Below, one piece after another: positions 8,825 to 16,290 of a DNA stretch of 49,100 nucleotides (within the stretch, counting starts at the first letter, position 1; every line of letters begins with the position of its first letter). The notes under the pieces are model-generated. The model searched no databases and had not been told where the DNA came from. It saw only the letters and a list, made by a program, of their open reading frames with translations. Origin of the DNA: Acidobacteriota bacterium (GTDB lineage Bacteria > Acidobacteriota > Terriglobia > Acidiferrales > UBA7541); NCBI GenBank assembly GCA_021818865.1, contig JAKASX010000016.1:1-49100 (forward strand), in the 5' to 3' direction. The translations under genes and the position numbers were made by a program.

Positions 8825-10765
8825 ATGCCTTTCCGTGTGGCCGCGCGATTCTGCACATTTGGCCCTTTGCTGGCCGCGATCGCGCTGCTACCCCTAGCTA
8901 TCTGTGCCGCGCCTGCATCGGCGCCCGCGCCGACTGTCGCGATTTCTCCCAACCGCTTGATCCAGCTTCTCTCGCAGACGATCGCGCTCGATCGCCAGGC
9001 CGCACTGGAAGAGCAGGCCGCCACGACTCCTCAGGAACAGATGCTCCTGTACGACAATCGCCGCATCGCCGATCAAGCCCTCGGGCTCGCGTTCGATTTC
9101 GCCCGGGCCCAACTCGCCGTCATGGCTGCCCAGCCGGCGCAAGCTGCCGCATCGACCACCGGTGCCGTCATGCCGCAATACGCCGCGTTGCAGCGGATGC
9201 TGGCGAAGCTCGACAAGGATCTGAAGGACACCCAGGCGGAGTCCAATTCCGACCAGCAACGACTGGCCCGCGCGACCGGCGCCCGGCGCGTGCTTTTGCA
9301 ATCGCAGATTTCCGAATTGCAGGGCGAAATCGCCCTCGCGAGGGCGCGCAGAGACGCCGTGCGCAGCATGCTGGAATACGCCAGCGGCTCGGCCGCGAAC
9401 GAAATGAGCGTGAGTGGCCTCAAGGCTCAGATTGACGCATTGGCCGCCTCGGTTCCCGCCGAAGCCGCGGGATCGGCAAGTTCCAGAGGGACCAATCGAG
9501 CCGCCTCTCCCTTCGCTCCCGCCCAGCTCAAACCCGCTCCCTCGGGCATGTGGGGTCTGGCTTCCGATCTGTTCGGCCTTTCCTCAAGAATTCACGCTGT
9601 CAATTCCGCGGTCGCACAGACCGACGCGCTGTTGAGCATTTCACAGGATCTGCGCGCGCCCTACATCTCCCACTTGCGCGCCATGTCGAAGCAAGGCGAC
9701 GAGCTCGCGGCGCAGGCCGATACCGCCAAGCCGGCCCAATTGGCGCAGGAAAAACAGCAACTCGACGCCCTCGCCGCGCAATTCAAGCAGATCGTCGCGG
9801 CCATGACGCCGCTCAGCAGGCAATACGTCCTGTTGAACCTGTACCGGAAGAATCTGGCTGCGTGGCGCGACTCGATTAACGCCCGTTACGCCTCCGATTC
9901 GCGCAGCCTCGGCATTCGCTTGGGACTTCTCGCTCTGCTTTTCGCCGTCCTGTTCGGATTGTCGGAAGTCTGGCGGCGGGCCGTCTATCGCTACGTATCC
10001 GATACCCGCCGCCGGCACCAGTTCCTGCTCATCCGCCGGTTCACTCTCTGGCTCGTCGTCGCTCTGGTGATTGCGGGAACGCTTGCGGGCAAGCTCAGTT
10101 CGTTCCTCACCTTCGCCGGCTTGCTCACCGCCGGACTCGCGCTCGCCCTGCAGAGCGTCATCCTATCCGCCGTCGGTTATTTCTTCCTGATCGGGAAATA
10201 CGGCATTCGCGTGGGCGATCGGGTGGAAGTCAGCGGGGCGGTGGGCGAGGTGATCGATATTGGCCTGGTCCGTTTCCATTTGATGGAACTCGGCGCGGGG
10301 TCGACGCCCACCGGCCGCGTGGTTGCGTTCTCGAATTCCGTCGTTTTTCAGCCGGCCGCCGGTTTGTTCAAGCAGATTCCCGGCGCGAGTTTCTCGTGGC
10401 ACCAACTCGCGCTCACGCTGCCGCGCGACGCGGATTTCGCCGGTATTCGCAAAAGCCTGCTTGGGGCCGTCGAAAACGCCTTGCTCGAATTCCGCCCGGA
10501 CATCGAGCGCGTCTTTCGCGAGATGGAAAAGCGCGGAATCCTGTTTTCCGAGCGCGGCCTCCAGCCCAAGCTTGAGCTCCGCCTCACTCCGGACGGAATC
10601 GAAGCGATCGTCCGCTATCCCGTCGATCTCCATCACGCCACGGAAATCGATTCGCGCGTCTCACGCGAGCTGCAAGCCGTGCTCGAGCGTGATTTCAAAA
10701 ACCAATCCGCCGCGACCCCGGATATCCGATTGAAAACAGACGCTTCCGGCACGCCCGCCGGTTAG
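8825..10765 (+). CDS. MscS-family mechanosensitive channel with long periplasmic N-terminus
   Basis: 646 residues. A signal peptide (residues 1-30) is followed by about 330 residues rich in Ala, Gln and charged heptads, which look like an alpha-helical or coiled-coil periplasmic domain. Transmembrane helices lie near 360-385 and 400-420, and the pore helix and MscS beta domain at about 425-520 (ALALQSVILSAVGYFFL, then IRVGDRVEVSGAVGEV, a standard MscS signature). The C-terminal 120 residues form the mixed alpha/beta MscS cytoplasmic domain. It releases solutes on hypo-osmotic shock. The long N-terminus recalls large MscK/YbdG-like or YnaI-like channels. It is convergent with the SPFH gene. 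Confidence 0.85.
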   Translation: MPFRVAARFCTFGPLLAAIALLPLAICAAPASAPAPTVAISPNRLIQLLSQTIALDRQAALEEQAATTPQEQMLLYDNRRIADQALGLAFDFARAQLAVMAAQPAQAAASTTGAVMPQYAALQRMLAKLDKDLKDTQAESNSDQQRLARATGARRVLLQSQISELQGEIALARARRDAVRSMLEYASGSAANEMSVSGLKAQIDALAASVPAEAAGSASSRGTNRAASPFAPAQLKPAPSGMWGLASDLFGLSSRIHAVNSAVAQTDALLSISQDLRAPYISHLRAMSKQGDELAAQADTAKPAQLAQEKQQLDALAAQFKQIVAAMTPLSRQYVLLNLYRKNLAAWRDSINARYASDSRSLGIRLGLLALLFAVLFGLSEVWRRAVYRYVSDTRRRHQFLLIRRFTLWLVVALVIAGTLAGKLSSFLTFAGLLTAGLALALQSVILSAVGYFFLIGKYGIRVGDRVEVSGAVGEVIDIGLVRFHLMELGAGSTPTGRVVAFSNSVVFQPAAGLFKQIPGASFSWHQLALTLPRDADFAGIRKSLLGAVENALLEFRPDIERVFREMEKRGILFSERGLQPKLELRLTPDGIEAIVRYPVDLHHATEIDSRVSRELQAVLERDFKNQSAATPDIRLKTDASGTPAG

Positions 10766-10770
10766 GCCAG

Positions 10771-10944
10771 ATTTCTCGCGACGAATTCCGGGCCGCCGTT
10801 TTGAACGCTTTTGGCTGGGTGACCGGCAGTCTCGAATGGATGACGCCGTGCCAGCGCGTACGCCGAGATTCTTCGCGCATCCTGGCCGGATGCGCTCAGA
10901 ATGACGCCGTTTGTTCGCGGCGCGGCAAATTCCTGGCGAGAAAT
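10771..10944. repeat. Imperfect inverted-repeat element between convergent genes
   Basis: ATTTCTCGC at 10771-10779 is matched in inverted orientation at 10936-10944, and similarity extends inward for about 28 bp on each side (GAATT and GCCG blocks). The motif AATGACGCCGT or a near match also occurs twice inside. The 174-bp unit fills the space between the MscS and SPFH stops. It may be a non-autonomous MITE-like element that also works as a bidirectional transcription end. Confidence 0.45.
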
Positions 10945-10949
10945 GCTGA

Positions 10950-11909
10950 CTAGGCCTGCGGACCGGAATCGGAACCATCCGCACGCGCGGCGAGCGGAGG
11001 CGGCGTTTGCGCCGCTTCCATGCCCAGGAGCACCGCGTTGCGCAGCTCGCTGAAAAATTCCGAAAGACCGCCGGGAGAATGCGGCGTCATGATCGTGTTC
11101 GTTCGCGAGTTCGCCCCGATTTCCTTCAGCGTGTCCAGATATTGCGTCATCATCACCAGCGTCAGGACGTCGGTGGGCGTGGCGCCGGGCACGCTCTTCT
11201 GAAAGAGCTCGACGGATTCCTGCAAACCGGAAATGATCGCCTTGCGCTGGTTCGCGATGCCCTGCCCTTGCAGCGCCTTGCTTTGCGCGTCCGCTTCCGC
11301 CTGCTTCACCTTCAGGATTTTTTCCGCCTCGCCGCGCGCGTTCGCGGCCACCTGCTCGCGCTGGGCCGCGTTGATGTCGTTCATCGCCGCCTTCACCTTG
11401 TCGTCCGGCTTGATGTCGGTGACGAGCGCCTTGGTGATGTTGTAGCCGAAATCGGCCATGATGGCGTCGAGTTCCGATTTCACCGCCATCGCAATGTCGG
11501 CCTGCTGCAAAAACGCCTCGTCGAGGTTCATCTTCGGCACGTGGCCCAGAATCACGTTGAAAACGAACGACTGGATCTGCTGCGAGGGATCGTTCAGCTT
11601 GTAAAAGGCTTCGTACACCTTGTCGGGCATCACGTGGTATTGAATGGAAACCGGAATCCGAACGAAAACGTTGTCCTTCGTTTTCGTCTCGATTTCCATG
11701 TCGAGTTGCTGCACGCGCAGGTTGATGCGCGCGGTGATCGTATCGAAGATCGGCAGCTTGAAATTCAAACCAGCGTTGGCGACGCGGAGAAATTTTCCGA
11801 ATCTTTGCAAAACCACCGCCTGCGCGGTCGCCACCGTGAAAATGGAATCGAACAGCAGGAACAATACCAGAACGAGAACCACCCCAAGCACGATCAGGAC
11901 CACCGGCAT
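10950..11909 (-). CDS. SPFH/Band 7 membrane protein
   Basis: 319 residues. One N-terminal membrane helix (residues 2-24) is followed by the SPFH/Band 7 domain (about 25-190, with VLQRFGKFLRV and KDNVFVRIPVSIQYHV) and an alanine/glutamate/lysine-rich coiled coil (about 190-250: AAQREQVAANARGEAEKILK). Family members form large ring-like oligomers that organise membrane microdomains or modulate membrane proteases. The sequence resembles the hypersensitive-induced-response/stomatin branch. A good SD (GGAGGT) precedes the ATG. No NfeD partner lies next to it, which is common for this branch. Confidence 0.85.
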   Translation of the reverse strand: MPVVLIVLGVVLVLVLFLLFDSIFTVATAQAVVLQRFGKFLRVANAGLNFKLPIFDTITARINLRVQQLDMEIETKTKDNVFVRIPVSIQYHVMPDKVYEAFYKLNDPSQQIQSFVFNVILGHVPKMNLDEAFLQQADIAMAVKSELDAIMADFGYNITKALVTDIKPDDKVKAAMNDINAAQREQVAANARGEAEKILKVKQAEADAQSKALQGQGIANQRKAIISGLQESVELFQKSVPGATPTDVLTLVMMTQYLDTLKEIGANSRTNTIMTPHSPGGLSEFFSELRNAVLLGMEAAQTPPPLAARADGSDSGPQA

Positions 11910-11943
11910 CGGAGCACCTCCGGAGGCATGCGCTGTGAGTATA

Positions 11944-12180
11944 TCAGCGTGAAACAGCGGGAACGAATTCGCGCACTTCCAGCTCGACCCCCGACCGCAC
12001 CGCTGTTTCCGCGTCCTTGAGGAGCCTGTCGCTTACGCTGGCATCCACGTAAGCCTCTCCGCAGTTCTGGCAGACCTCTGCCGGCACCCCCTTGAACAAC
12101 AGCGTCATGTTGCCGCGCTCTAGAACGACCGTCGTCCTCCCGGGTTGTGTCTCGCCAATCTTGCAAATGACGCACTTCAT
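11944..12180 (-). CDS. YgiT-type zinc-finger antitoxin-like protein
   Basis: 78 residues. The N-terminal half has two C-x2-C pairs (KCVIC near residue 5 and CQNCGEAY near residue 40), the pattern of the YgiT/MqsA zinc-finger N-terminus. The remainder is short and lacks a full HTH domain. The start at 12180 is set by GAGGAGG upstream and by ATGA overlap with the preceding DUF4258 gene. In this family the small zinc-finger protein is the presumed antitoxin of a DUF4258 toxin. Confidence 0.8.
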   Translation of the reverse strand: MKCVICKIGETQPGRTTVVLERGNMTLLFKGVPAEVCQNCGEAYVDASVSDRLLKDAETAVRSGVELEVREFVPAVSR

Positions 12181-12527
12181 GGCTTCCTCCTCGTGAAGTC
12201 CGCTTCCCACCGGGCCGGATCTGGCTCGTATACTGTGATCACAATCCATTCGTTGCCCGGCGCGTTCTCGGCCACAACGACGTGGAGTGGTCGTCCTTCG
12301 CGCCAACCGAGCAGCAGGCGGCTCGGATACGGTTTGTCATCCGGATAATCCTCGACAACCTGTGGCCAGCACCTAACGGCTTTCCGCGCCCTCGCCTCCT
12401 CCTCGAGACTGAGATTCTCCCCGGCGTCGCCTGCCACCCGAACCACAAGCGCAACGTCACTCACCGCGATTCCTCGCTCGAACATTCGCCGCAAGGCGTG
12501 GACGCGGAACGTGATCTTGCGCTCCAT
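12177..12527 (-). CDS. DUF4258 toxin-like protein (RelE/BrnT-type fold)
   Basis: 116 residues beginning ERKITFRVHALRRMFERGI, the typical DUF4258 start in which a conserved His and Arg lead the fold. The C-terminal half has the beta-strand pattern RPLHVVVAENAP then WIVITVYEP. DUF4258 proteins are predicted RNases related to RelE-type toxins. Its stop overlaps the ATG of the YgiT-like gene, so the pair is coupled with the toxin gene first. A GGAGG lies about 10 nt before the start. Toxicity is inferred from family and context. Confidence 0.78.
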   Translation of the reverse strand: MERKITFRVHALRRMFERGIAVSDVALVVRVAGDAGENLSLEEEARARKAVRCWPQVVEDYPDDKPYPSRLLLGWREGRPLHVVVAENAPGNEWIVITVYEPDPARWEADFTRRKP

Positions 12528-12773
12528 TTTCCGGGTGCCTCCGTTTGCGGCTGGGCGGGCTTACCGGCGCCTTCGCTGAACCGTCCGGTCTAGCGGATTC
12601 ACGCCTTGGGCGCGAGGCCGCGAATAGGGCTCTGGCTTCGGCGTGGATTATATCGCGATGCGGCGGCCATTTGCCCTGCTGTCTGGGGCCGCCTCGTTGG
12701 ATTCGCCGAGCAAAGAGGAAGGCATGGCGGGCCCGCCGTTGGCAGTGGTCGGGGCGAAAATTGCGCAGTCGGC
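12528..12773. other. Divergent intergenic region, nothing recognised
   Basis: About 250 bp between the toxin start and the protease promoter. It should contain the toxin-antitoxin promoter and operator. No clear palindromic operator, small gene or RNA was found. Confidence 0.4.
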
Positions 12774-12779
12774 TATAAT
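12774..12779 (+). promoter_or_regulatory. -10 box TATAAT of the site-2 protease gene
   Basis: A perfect TATAAT lies 18 bp before the ATG of the protease. The flanks resemble the box before the response regulator (CTATAATC in both). No good -35 is found at 16-18 bp. Transcription from here would give a leader of only about 12 nt. Confidence 0.5.
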
Positions 12780-12797
12780 CGCGGCGTGAGGCGGTGA

Positions 12798-13928
12798 ATG
12801 TTCCACGGGTCGAATTGGAAGATCGGGCGGATACTGGGAATTCCGATTCTGGTGAATTGGAGCTGGCTGGTGGTCTTTGCGCTGATCACCATCATGTTCG
12901 CCGGTCAGTTTTCTTCCGATCATCCGCACTGGACGACGGCCGAGCAATGGTCGCTGGGCGCGCTGACCAGCCTGCTGTTTTTCGGCTCGGTGCTCTTCCA
13001 CGAACTGGGCCACAGCCGCGTGGCGCAACACTACAAAATCCCCGTGCTCTCGATCACGCTGTTCATATTCGGCGGCGTGGCGCAGATCGCGCGCGATTGC
13101 GAAGGCCCGATCGAGGAATTCAACGTCGCCATCGCGGGCCCGGTGGCCAGCGCGCTGCTCGCAGGCCTCTTCTACGGCATTTCGCGGCTGTTCGCGGCGG
13201 AATCGGCGATTTCGATGACGGCCTATTGGCTCTTTTTCATGAACGGCATGCTGGCGGTTTTCAACCTGGTGCCGGGATTTCCCCTCGATGGCGGCCGAAT
13301 TCTGCGCGCCATCGCCTGGGCGCGAATGAAGGATTACAACCGCGCGACGCACCTCGCCTCGCGCAGCGGCCAGGTGATCGCGTACCTGCTGATTCTGGCG
13401 GGAATCGTGGTGGCGATCAAAACCGGATACTGGCTGAGCGGATTGTGGTGGGTGCTCATCGGATGGTTTCTGCTGACGGAAGCGCAGCGCGGGCACGCGC
13501 AAGTGGCCGTACGCCGCGCGCTCGAAGGACTGCGCGCCGCCGACGTAATGAGCGCGGAGCTGCCGACGATCGATCGCTCGCTTTCGCTGGAAGATTACCT
13601 GGGCGAAGTTCTGCGCACCGGACGCCGCTGCCATCTGGTGCTCGGAAACAACGAACTGGTGGGCCTGATCACGCCGCGCAACGCGGGCGCGGCGCCGCGC
13701 GACGAATGGGCGCACACCTCGATTCAAGCGGTGATGCAGCCGCGCGACCGCATCGAATGGGCGCAGGCGGATGAATCGGCGTTGCGGATTCTGGAGCGCA
13801 TGCGACTCAAGGACGTGAACCAGATGCCGGTGCTCCAGGATCAGCAAATCGTGGGGATGGTCTCGCGCGAAGGCATGCTGCGCGTCATTCAAACCCGGCT
13901 CCAACTCGAGCGATTCGCCCACGCCTAA
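12798..13928 (+). CDS. Site-2 protease family membrane metalloprotease with CBS pair
   Basis: 376 residues. The zinc motif HELGH (H68, E69, H72) lies in a transmembrane helix, and the third ligand motif NLVPGFPLDGGR has D164. Around these are about five to six hydrophobic helices, giving the M50B fold. A C-terminal pair of CBS domains (about 245-372) probably senses a nucleotide. Members cut transmembrane substrates such as anti-sigma factors inside the membrane. A GAGG-rich stretch just before the ATG may serve as SD. No substrate is encoded next to it; the downstream two-component system may be only a neighbour. Confidence 0.88.
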   Translation: MFHGSNWKIGRILGIPILVNWSWLVVFALITIMFAGQFSSDHPHWTTAEQWSLGALTSLLFFGSVLFHELGHSRVAQHYKIPVLSITLFIFGGVAQIARDCEGPIEEFNVAIAGPVASALLAGLFYGISRLFAAESAISMTAYWLFFMNGMLAVFNLVPGFPLDGGRILRAIAWARMKDYNRATHLASRSGQVIAYLLILAGIVVAIKTGYWLSGLWWVLIGWFLLTEAQRGHAQVAVRRALEGLRAADVMSAELPTIDRSLSLEDYLGEVLRTGRRCHLVLGNNELVGLITPRNAGAAPRDEWAHTSIQAVMQPRDRIEWAQADESALRILERMRLKDVNQMPVLQDQQIVGMVSREGMLRVIQTRLQLERFAHA

Positions 13929-13963
13929 TTCCCCTCCCTCGCAAACCCCGCCGTTCGCGGGTC

Positions 13964-13969
13964 TATAAT
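13964..13969 (+). promoter_or_regulatory. -10 box TATAAT of the two-component operon
   Basis: A perfect TATAAT lies only 12 bp before the response regulator ATG. The expected transcript would have a leader of about 6 nt or be nearly leaderless, in line with the absence of a Shine-Dalgarno sequence. No convincing -35 was found. Confidence 0.5.
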
Positions 13970-13981
13970 CTGAGCGTTGCC

Positions 13982-14653
13982 ATGCGCGTCCTTGTGGTGG
14001 AAGACGAACGGAAAGTGGCCAGCTTCGTCGCGCGAAGCCTGCGCGAAAAGGCCTGGGCGGTGGACGTTGCGGGAACGGGCCGGCAGGCGCTCGAATCGGC
14101 GCAAGCCGCCGAATACGACCTGATCCTGCTCGATCTGCGACTGCCGGATATCGACGGCCTCGAGGTTTGCCGCAAGCTGCGCGAACGCGGCGTCGAAACA
14201 CCGATCCTGATGCTGACGGCTCGCGGACTGGTGGACGAGCGCGTGCAAGGGCTCGACGCCGGCGCTGACGATTATCTGGTGAAACCTTTCGCCCTCGCCG
14301 AGCTCCACGCGCGAATTCGCGCGCTCGGCCGCCGCGGCCTGAATCGCGGCGTGGTGCTGCGCTTCGCCGATCTGACGCTCGACCGCCGTCGCCGCACGGT
14401 CGAGCGCGCCGGCGAGCCGCTCACGCTCACGCAGAAAGAGTTTGCTCTGCTCGAATTTCTGCTGGTTCGCGCGCCGGAGACGGTCCCGCGCAGTGAAATC
14501 GTCGAGCACGTTTGGGATTCCTCGTTCGACAGCGGAAGCAACCTGGTCGAAGTCTACGTGAATCGGCTGCGGCAGAAACTGGATCACGACCGCGCGGTGA
14601 AACTGCTGCACACGGTGCGCGGCGTCGGCTACCGCCTGGGACTCGAATCGTGA
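13982..14653 (+). CDS. OmpR/PhoB-family response regulator
   Basis: 223 residues. The receiver domain (1-115) has acidic residues VVEDE near 7-9, the phosphoacceptor D51 in LLDLRLPD and K101 in VKPFA. The C-terminal winged-helix DNA-binding domain (about 130-220) is of OmpR type, with LTQKEFALLEFLL and VYVNRLRQKLD and ending in VRGVGYRL. It is followed with GTGA overlap by its sensor kinase. The efflux operon starts about 220 bp after the kinase, so a role in controlling efflux or metal/drug response is plausible but unproven. Confidence 0.92.
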   Translation: MRVLVVEDERKVASFVARSLREKAWAVDVAGTGRQALESAQAAEYDLILLDLRLPDIDGLEVCRKLRERGVETPILMLTARGLVDERVQGLDAGADDYLVKPFALAELHARIRALGRRGLNRGVVLRFADLTLDRRRRTVERAGEPLTLTQKEFALLEFLLVRAPETVPRSEIVEHVWDSSFDSGSNLVEVYVNRLRQKLDHDRAVKLLHTVRGVGYRLGLES

Positions 14654-16068
14654 AGCGTCCGCTGGGCCTGCGCACGCGAATGATGCTGCTGTTTTGCGCG
14701 GTGGTCGGCGTGCTGCTGGCCGCGTCGTTCGCCACGCTGTACGCGTGGCTGGCGCGGAAAACGCGCGCGCAATTCGACCAGCAGGTGATCGAGGCCGCCG
14801 CGCCGGTGGCCGCCGATATCGCGAGCGACGGCGACGCCGACGACGTCTCGCAACTGAATCTGCCGCAGGAATATTTCGAAGTGCTGGACCCCATGACCGC
14901 GGGCCGGATTCTGGCGCAGTCGCTCAATCTGACGTCGGGGCCGCTGCGGGTGGGAAGCCAGGTGCTCGCAACGAGCCGGCTGTGGCTGTTTGACCTCACG
15001 CAGCCGCCCTATGGCCGATTGCGCGTGGTGGCGCAACCGGTGGAAATCGGTAAAACACGCACCGTGATGCTGCTGGGAATGCCGCTCCAAGGGCGCGACC
15101 AAACGCTTTGGGAGCTACGGCATGGGCTCGGCGCGCTTCTGCTCCTCAGCCTCGGCGTGATGGCCCTGGTTTCCACCTGGTACGTCGGCCGCAGCCTGCG
15201 CCCGATCGCCGCGCTCACCGAACAAACGTCACGCCTGGCCGAGCGGCTGGAAACAGCTGGCAGCGCGCTACCGAAAGAACCGCTTTCGGCAGGCCTCGCG
15301 GAGCGAAGAGATGAAATCGGGCAACTCGCCGAGGCATTCGATCATTTGTGGGAACGAATGCGGGCCGCGGTTGAGCAGTTGCGGCAATTCGTTTCCGACG
15401 CCTCGCACGAGCTGCGCACGCCGCTCGCCGTTTTGCGCGGAGAAACGGAACTGGTGCTGGGCGAGCCGCGCAGCGAAGAGGAATATCGCCGCGCGCTCGA
15501 AGTGATCGAAGACGAATTGGGAAAGCTCAGCCGGATCGTGGAGGGCCTGTTCACGCTGACGCTCGCGGATGCCGGGCAATTGCGGCTGGCGCGCGAGCCG
15601 CTCTATTTGAATGAAGTGCTCGAGGAAGCGTGCGCGATCGAGGAATCGCGAGCGCGGAAAAAGAGCATCGCGATCGAGCGCTCGCTGGGCGCCGAATTGC
15701 CCTACGAAGGCGACGAAACGTGGCTGCGCCAGCTTTTTCTTTCATTCCTCGACAATGCGGTGAAATATTCCCCGCCGGAAACGCGCGTACGGGTGCGCCT
15801 CGCGGCGCAGGACGGCGCGGGGCCGCGCGTGGAATTCGAGGACGAAGGGCCCGGAATTGCGCCCGAGCATTTGCCGCACATTTTCGAGCGTTTCTACCGC
15901 GCCGGCGGCGACGAAGCACAAAGCGGCGGTTTGGGTCTGGCGATCGCGCAGGCGATCGTTGGCGCCTGCGGCGGCCGGATCGAATGCTCCAGCCAACTGG
16001 GAGTGGGGACGCGTTTCGTGGTTCATCTGCCGCCGACCGAACCCCGTGCAAACCTGAACGAGAATTAA
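14650..16068 (+). CDS. Sensor histidine kinase (HAMP, HisKA, HATPase)
   Basis: 472 residues from a GTG that overlaps the regulator stop. Transmembrane helices at about 10-32 and 160-180 enclose a periplasmic sensor of about 125 residues. A HAMP segment (about 185-240) follows, then HisKA with H253 in SHELRTP, and an ATPase domain with N box DNAVKYSP and G boxes EGPGIAPEH and GGLGLAIAQ. This is the heavy-metal/copper type of classical kinase by layout. Phosphotransfer to the adjacent regulator is expected. The sensed signal is unknown. Confidence 0.92.
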   Translation: MKRPLGLRTRMMLLFCAVVGVLLAASFATLYAWLARKTRAQFDQQVIEAAAPVAADIASDGDADDVSQLNLPQEYFEVLDPMTAGRILAQSLNLTSGPLRVGSQVLATSRLWLFDLTQPPYGRLRVVAQPVEIGKTRTVMLLGMPLQGRDQTLWELRHGLGALLLLSLGVMALVSTWYVGRSLRPIAALTEQTSRLAERLETAGSALPKEPLSAGLAERRDEIGQLAEAFDHLWERMRAAVEQLRQFVSDASHELRTPLAVLRGETELVLGEPRSEEEYRRALEVIEDELGKLSRIVEGLFTLTLADAGQLRLAREPLYLNEVLEEACAIEESRARKKSIAIERSLGAELPYEGDETWLRQLFLSFLDNAVKYSPPETRVRVRLAAQDGAGPRVEFEDEGPGIAPEHLPHIFERFYRAGGDEAQSGGLGLAIAQAIVGACGGRIECSSQLGVGTRFVVHLPPTEPRANLNEN

Positions 16069-16290
16069 TCCTGGTTTCATGCGTGCCGCCGCGCGCCCCT
16101 TCTAAACTGGTATCGCGCTGCGCGACGAAGTGACGTAGCATTCTCCCCTTGGGCGTCTGGCCATCGCGCTTTCGGGCCCGGCATCGCACCTCACGGCCCG
16201 GCGAGGGTCTGGAGATGCGAAACCCAAGCGGCTTCAGTTCACATCAGCCGTCACCCCTGAAGAACAACGCGGGGTTTTGGAGAGGCGAAG
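16069..16290. promoter_or_regulatory. Leader region of the efflux operon with short stem-loops
   Basis: 222 bp between the kinase and the efflux operon. Short stem-loops can be drawn: CGGCT/AGCCG near 16229-16250, and ACCCC (16253-16257) pairing with GGGGT (16271-16275) followed by Ts just before the SD GGAGAGG. The last could be a terminator of the upstream operon or an attenuator. No known riboswitch is recognised. Confidence 0.35.

Noticed and set aside
12648-14201. A 517-residue minus-strand open frame over the protease gene
   Set aside because: His/Arg-rich shadow; the plus strand has HELGH and DGGR motifs with a promoter.
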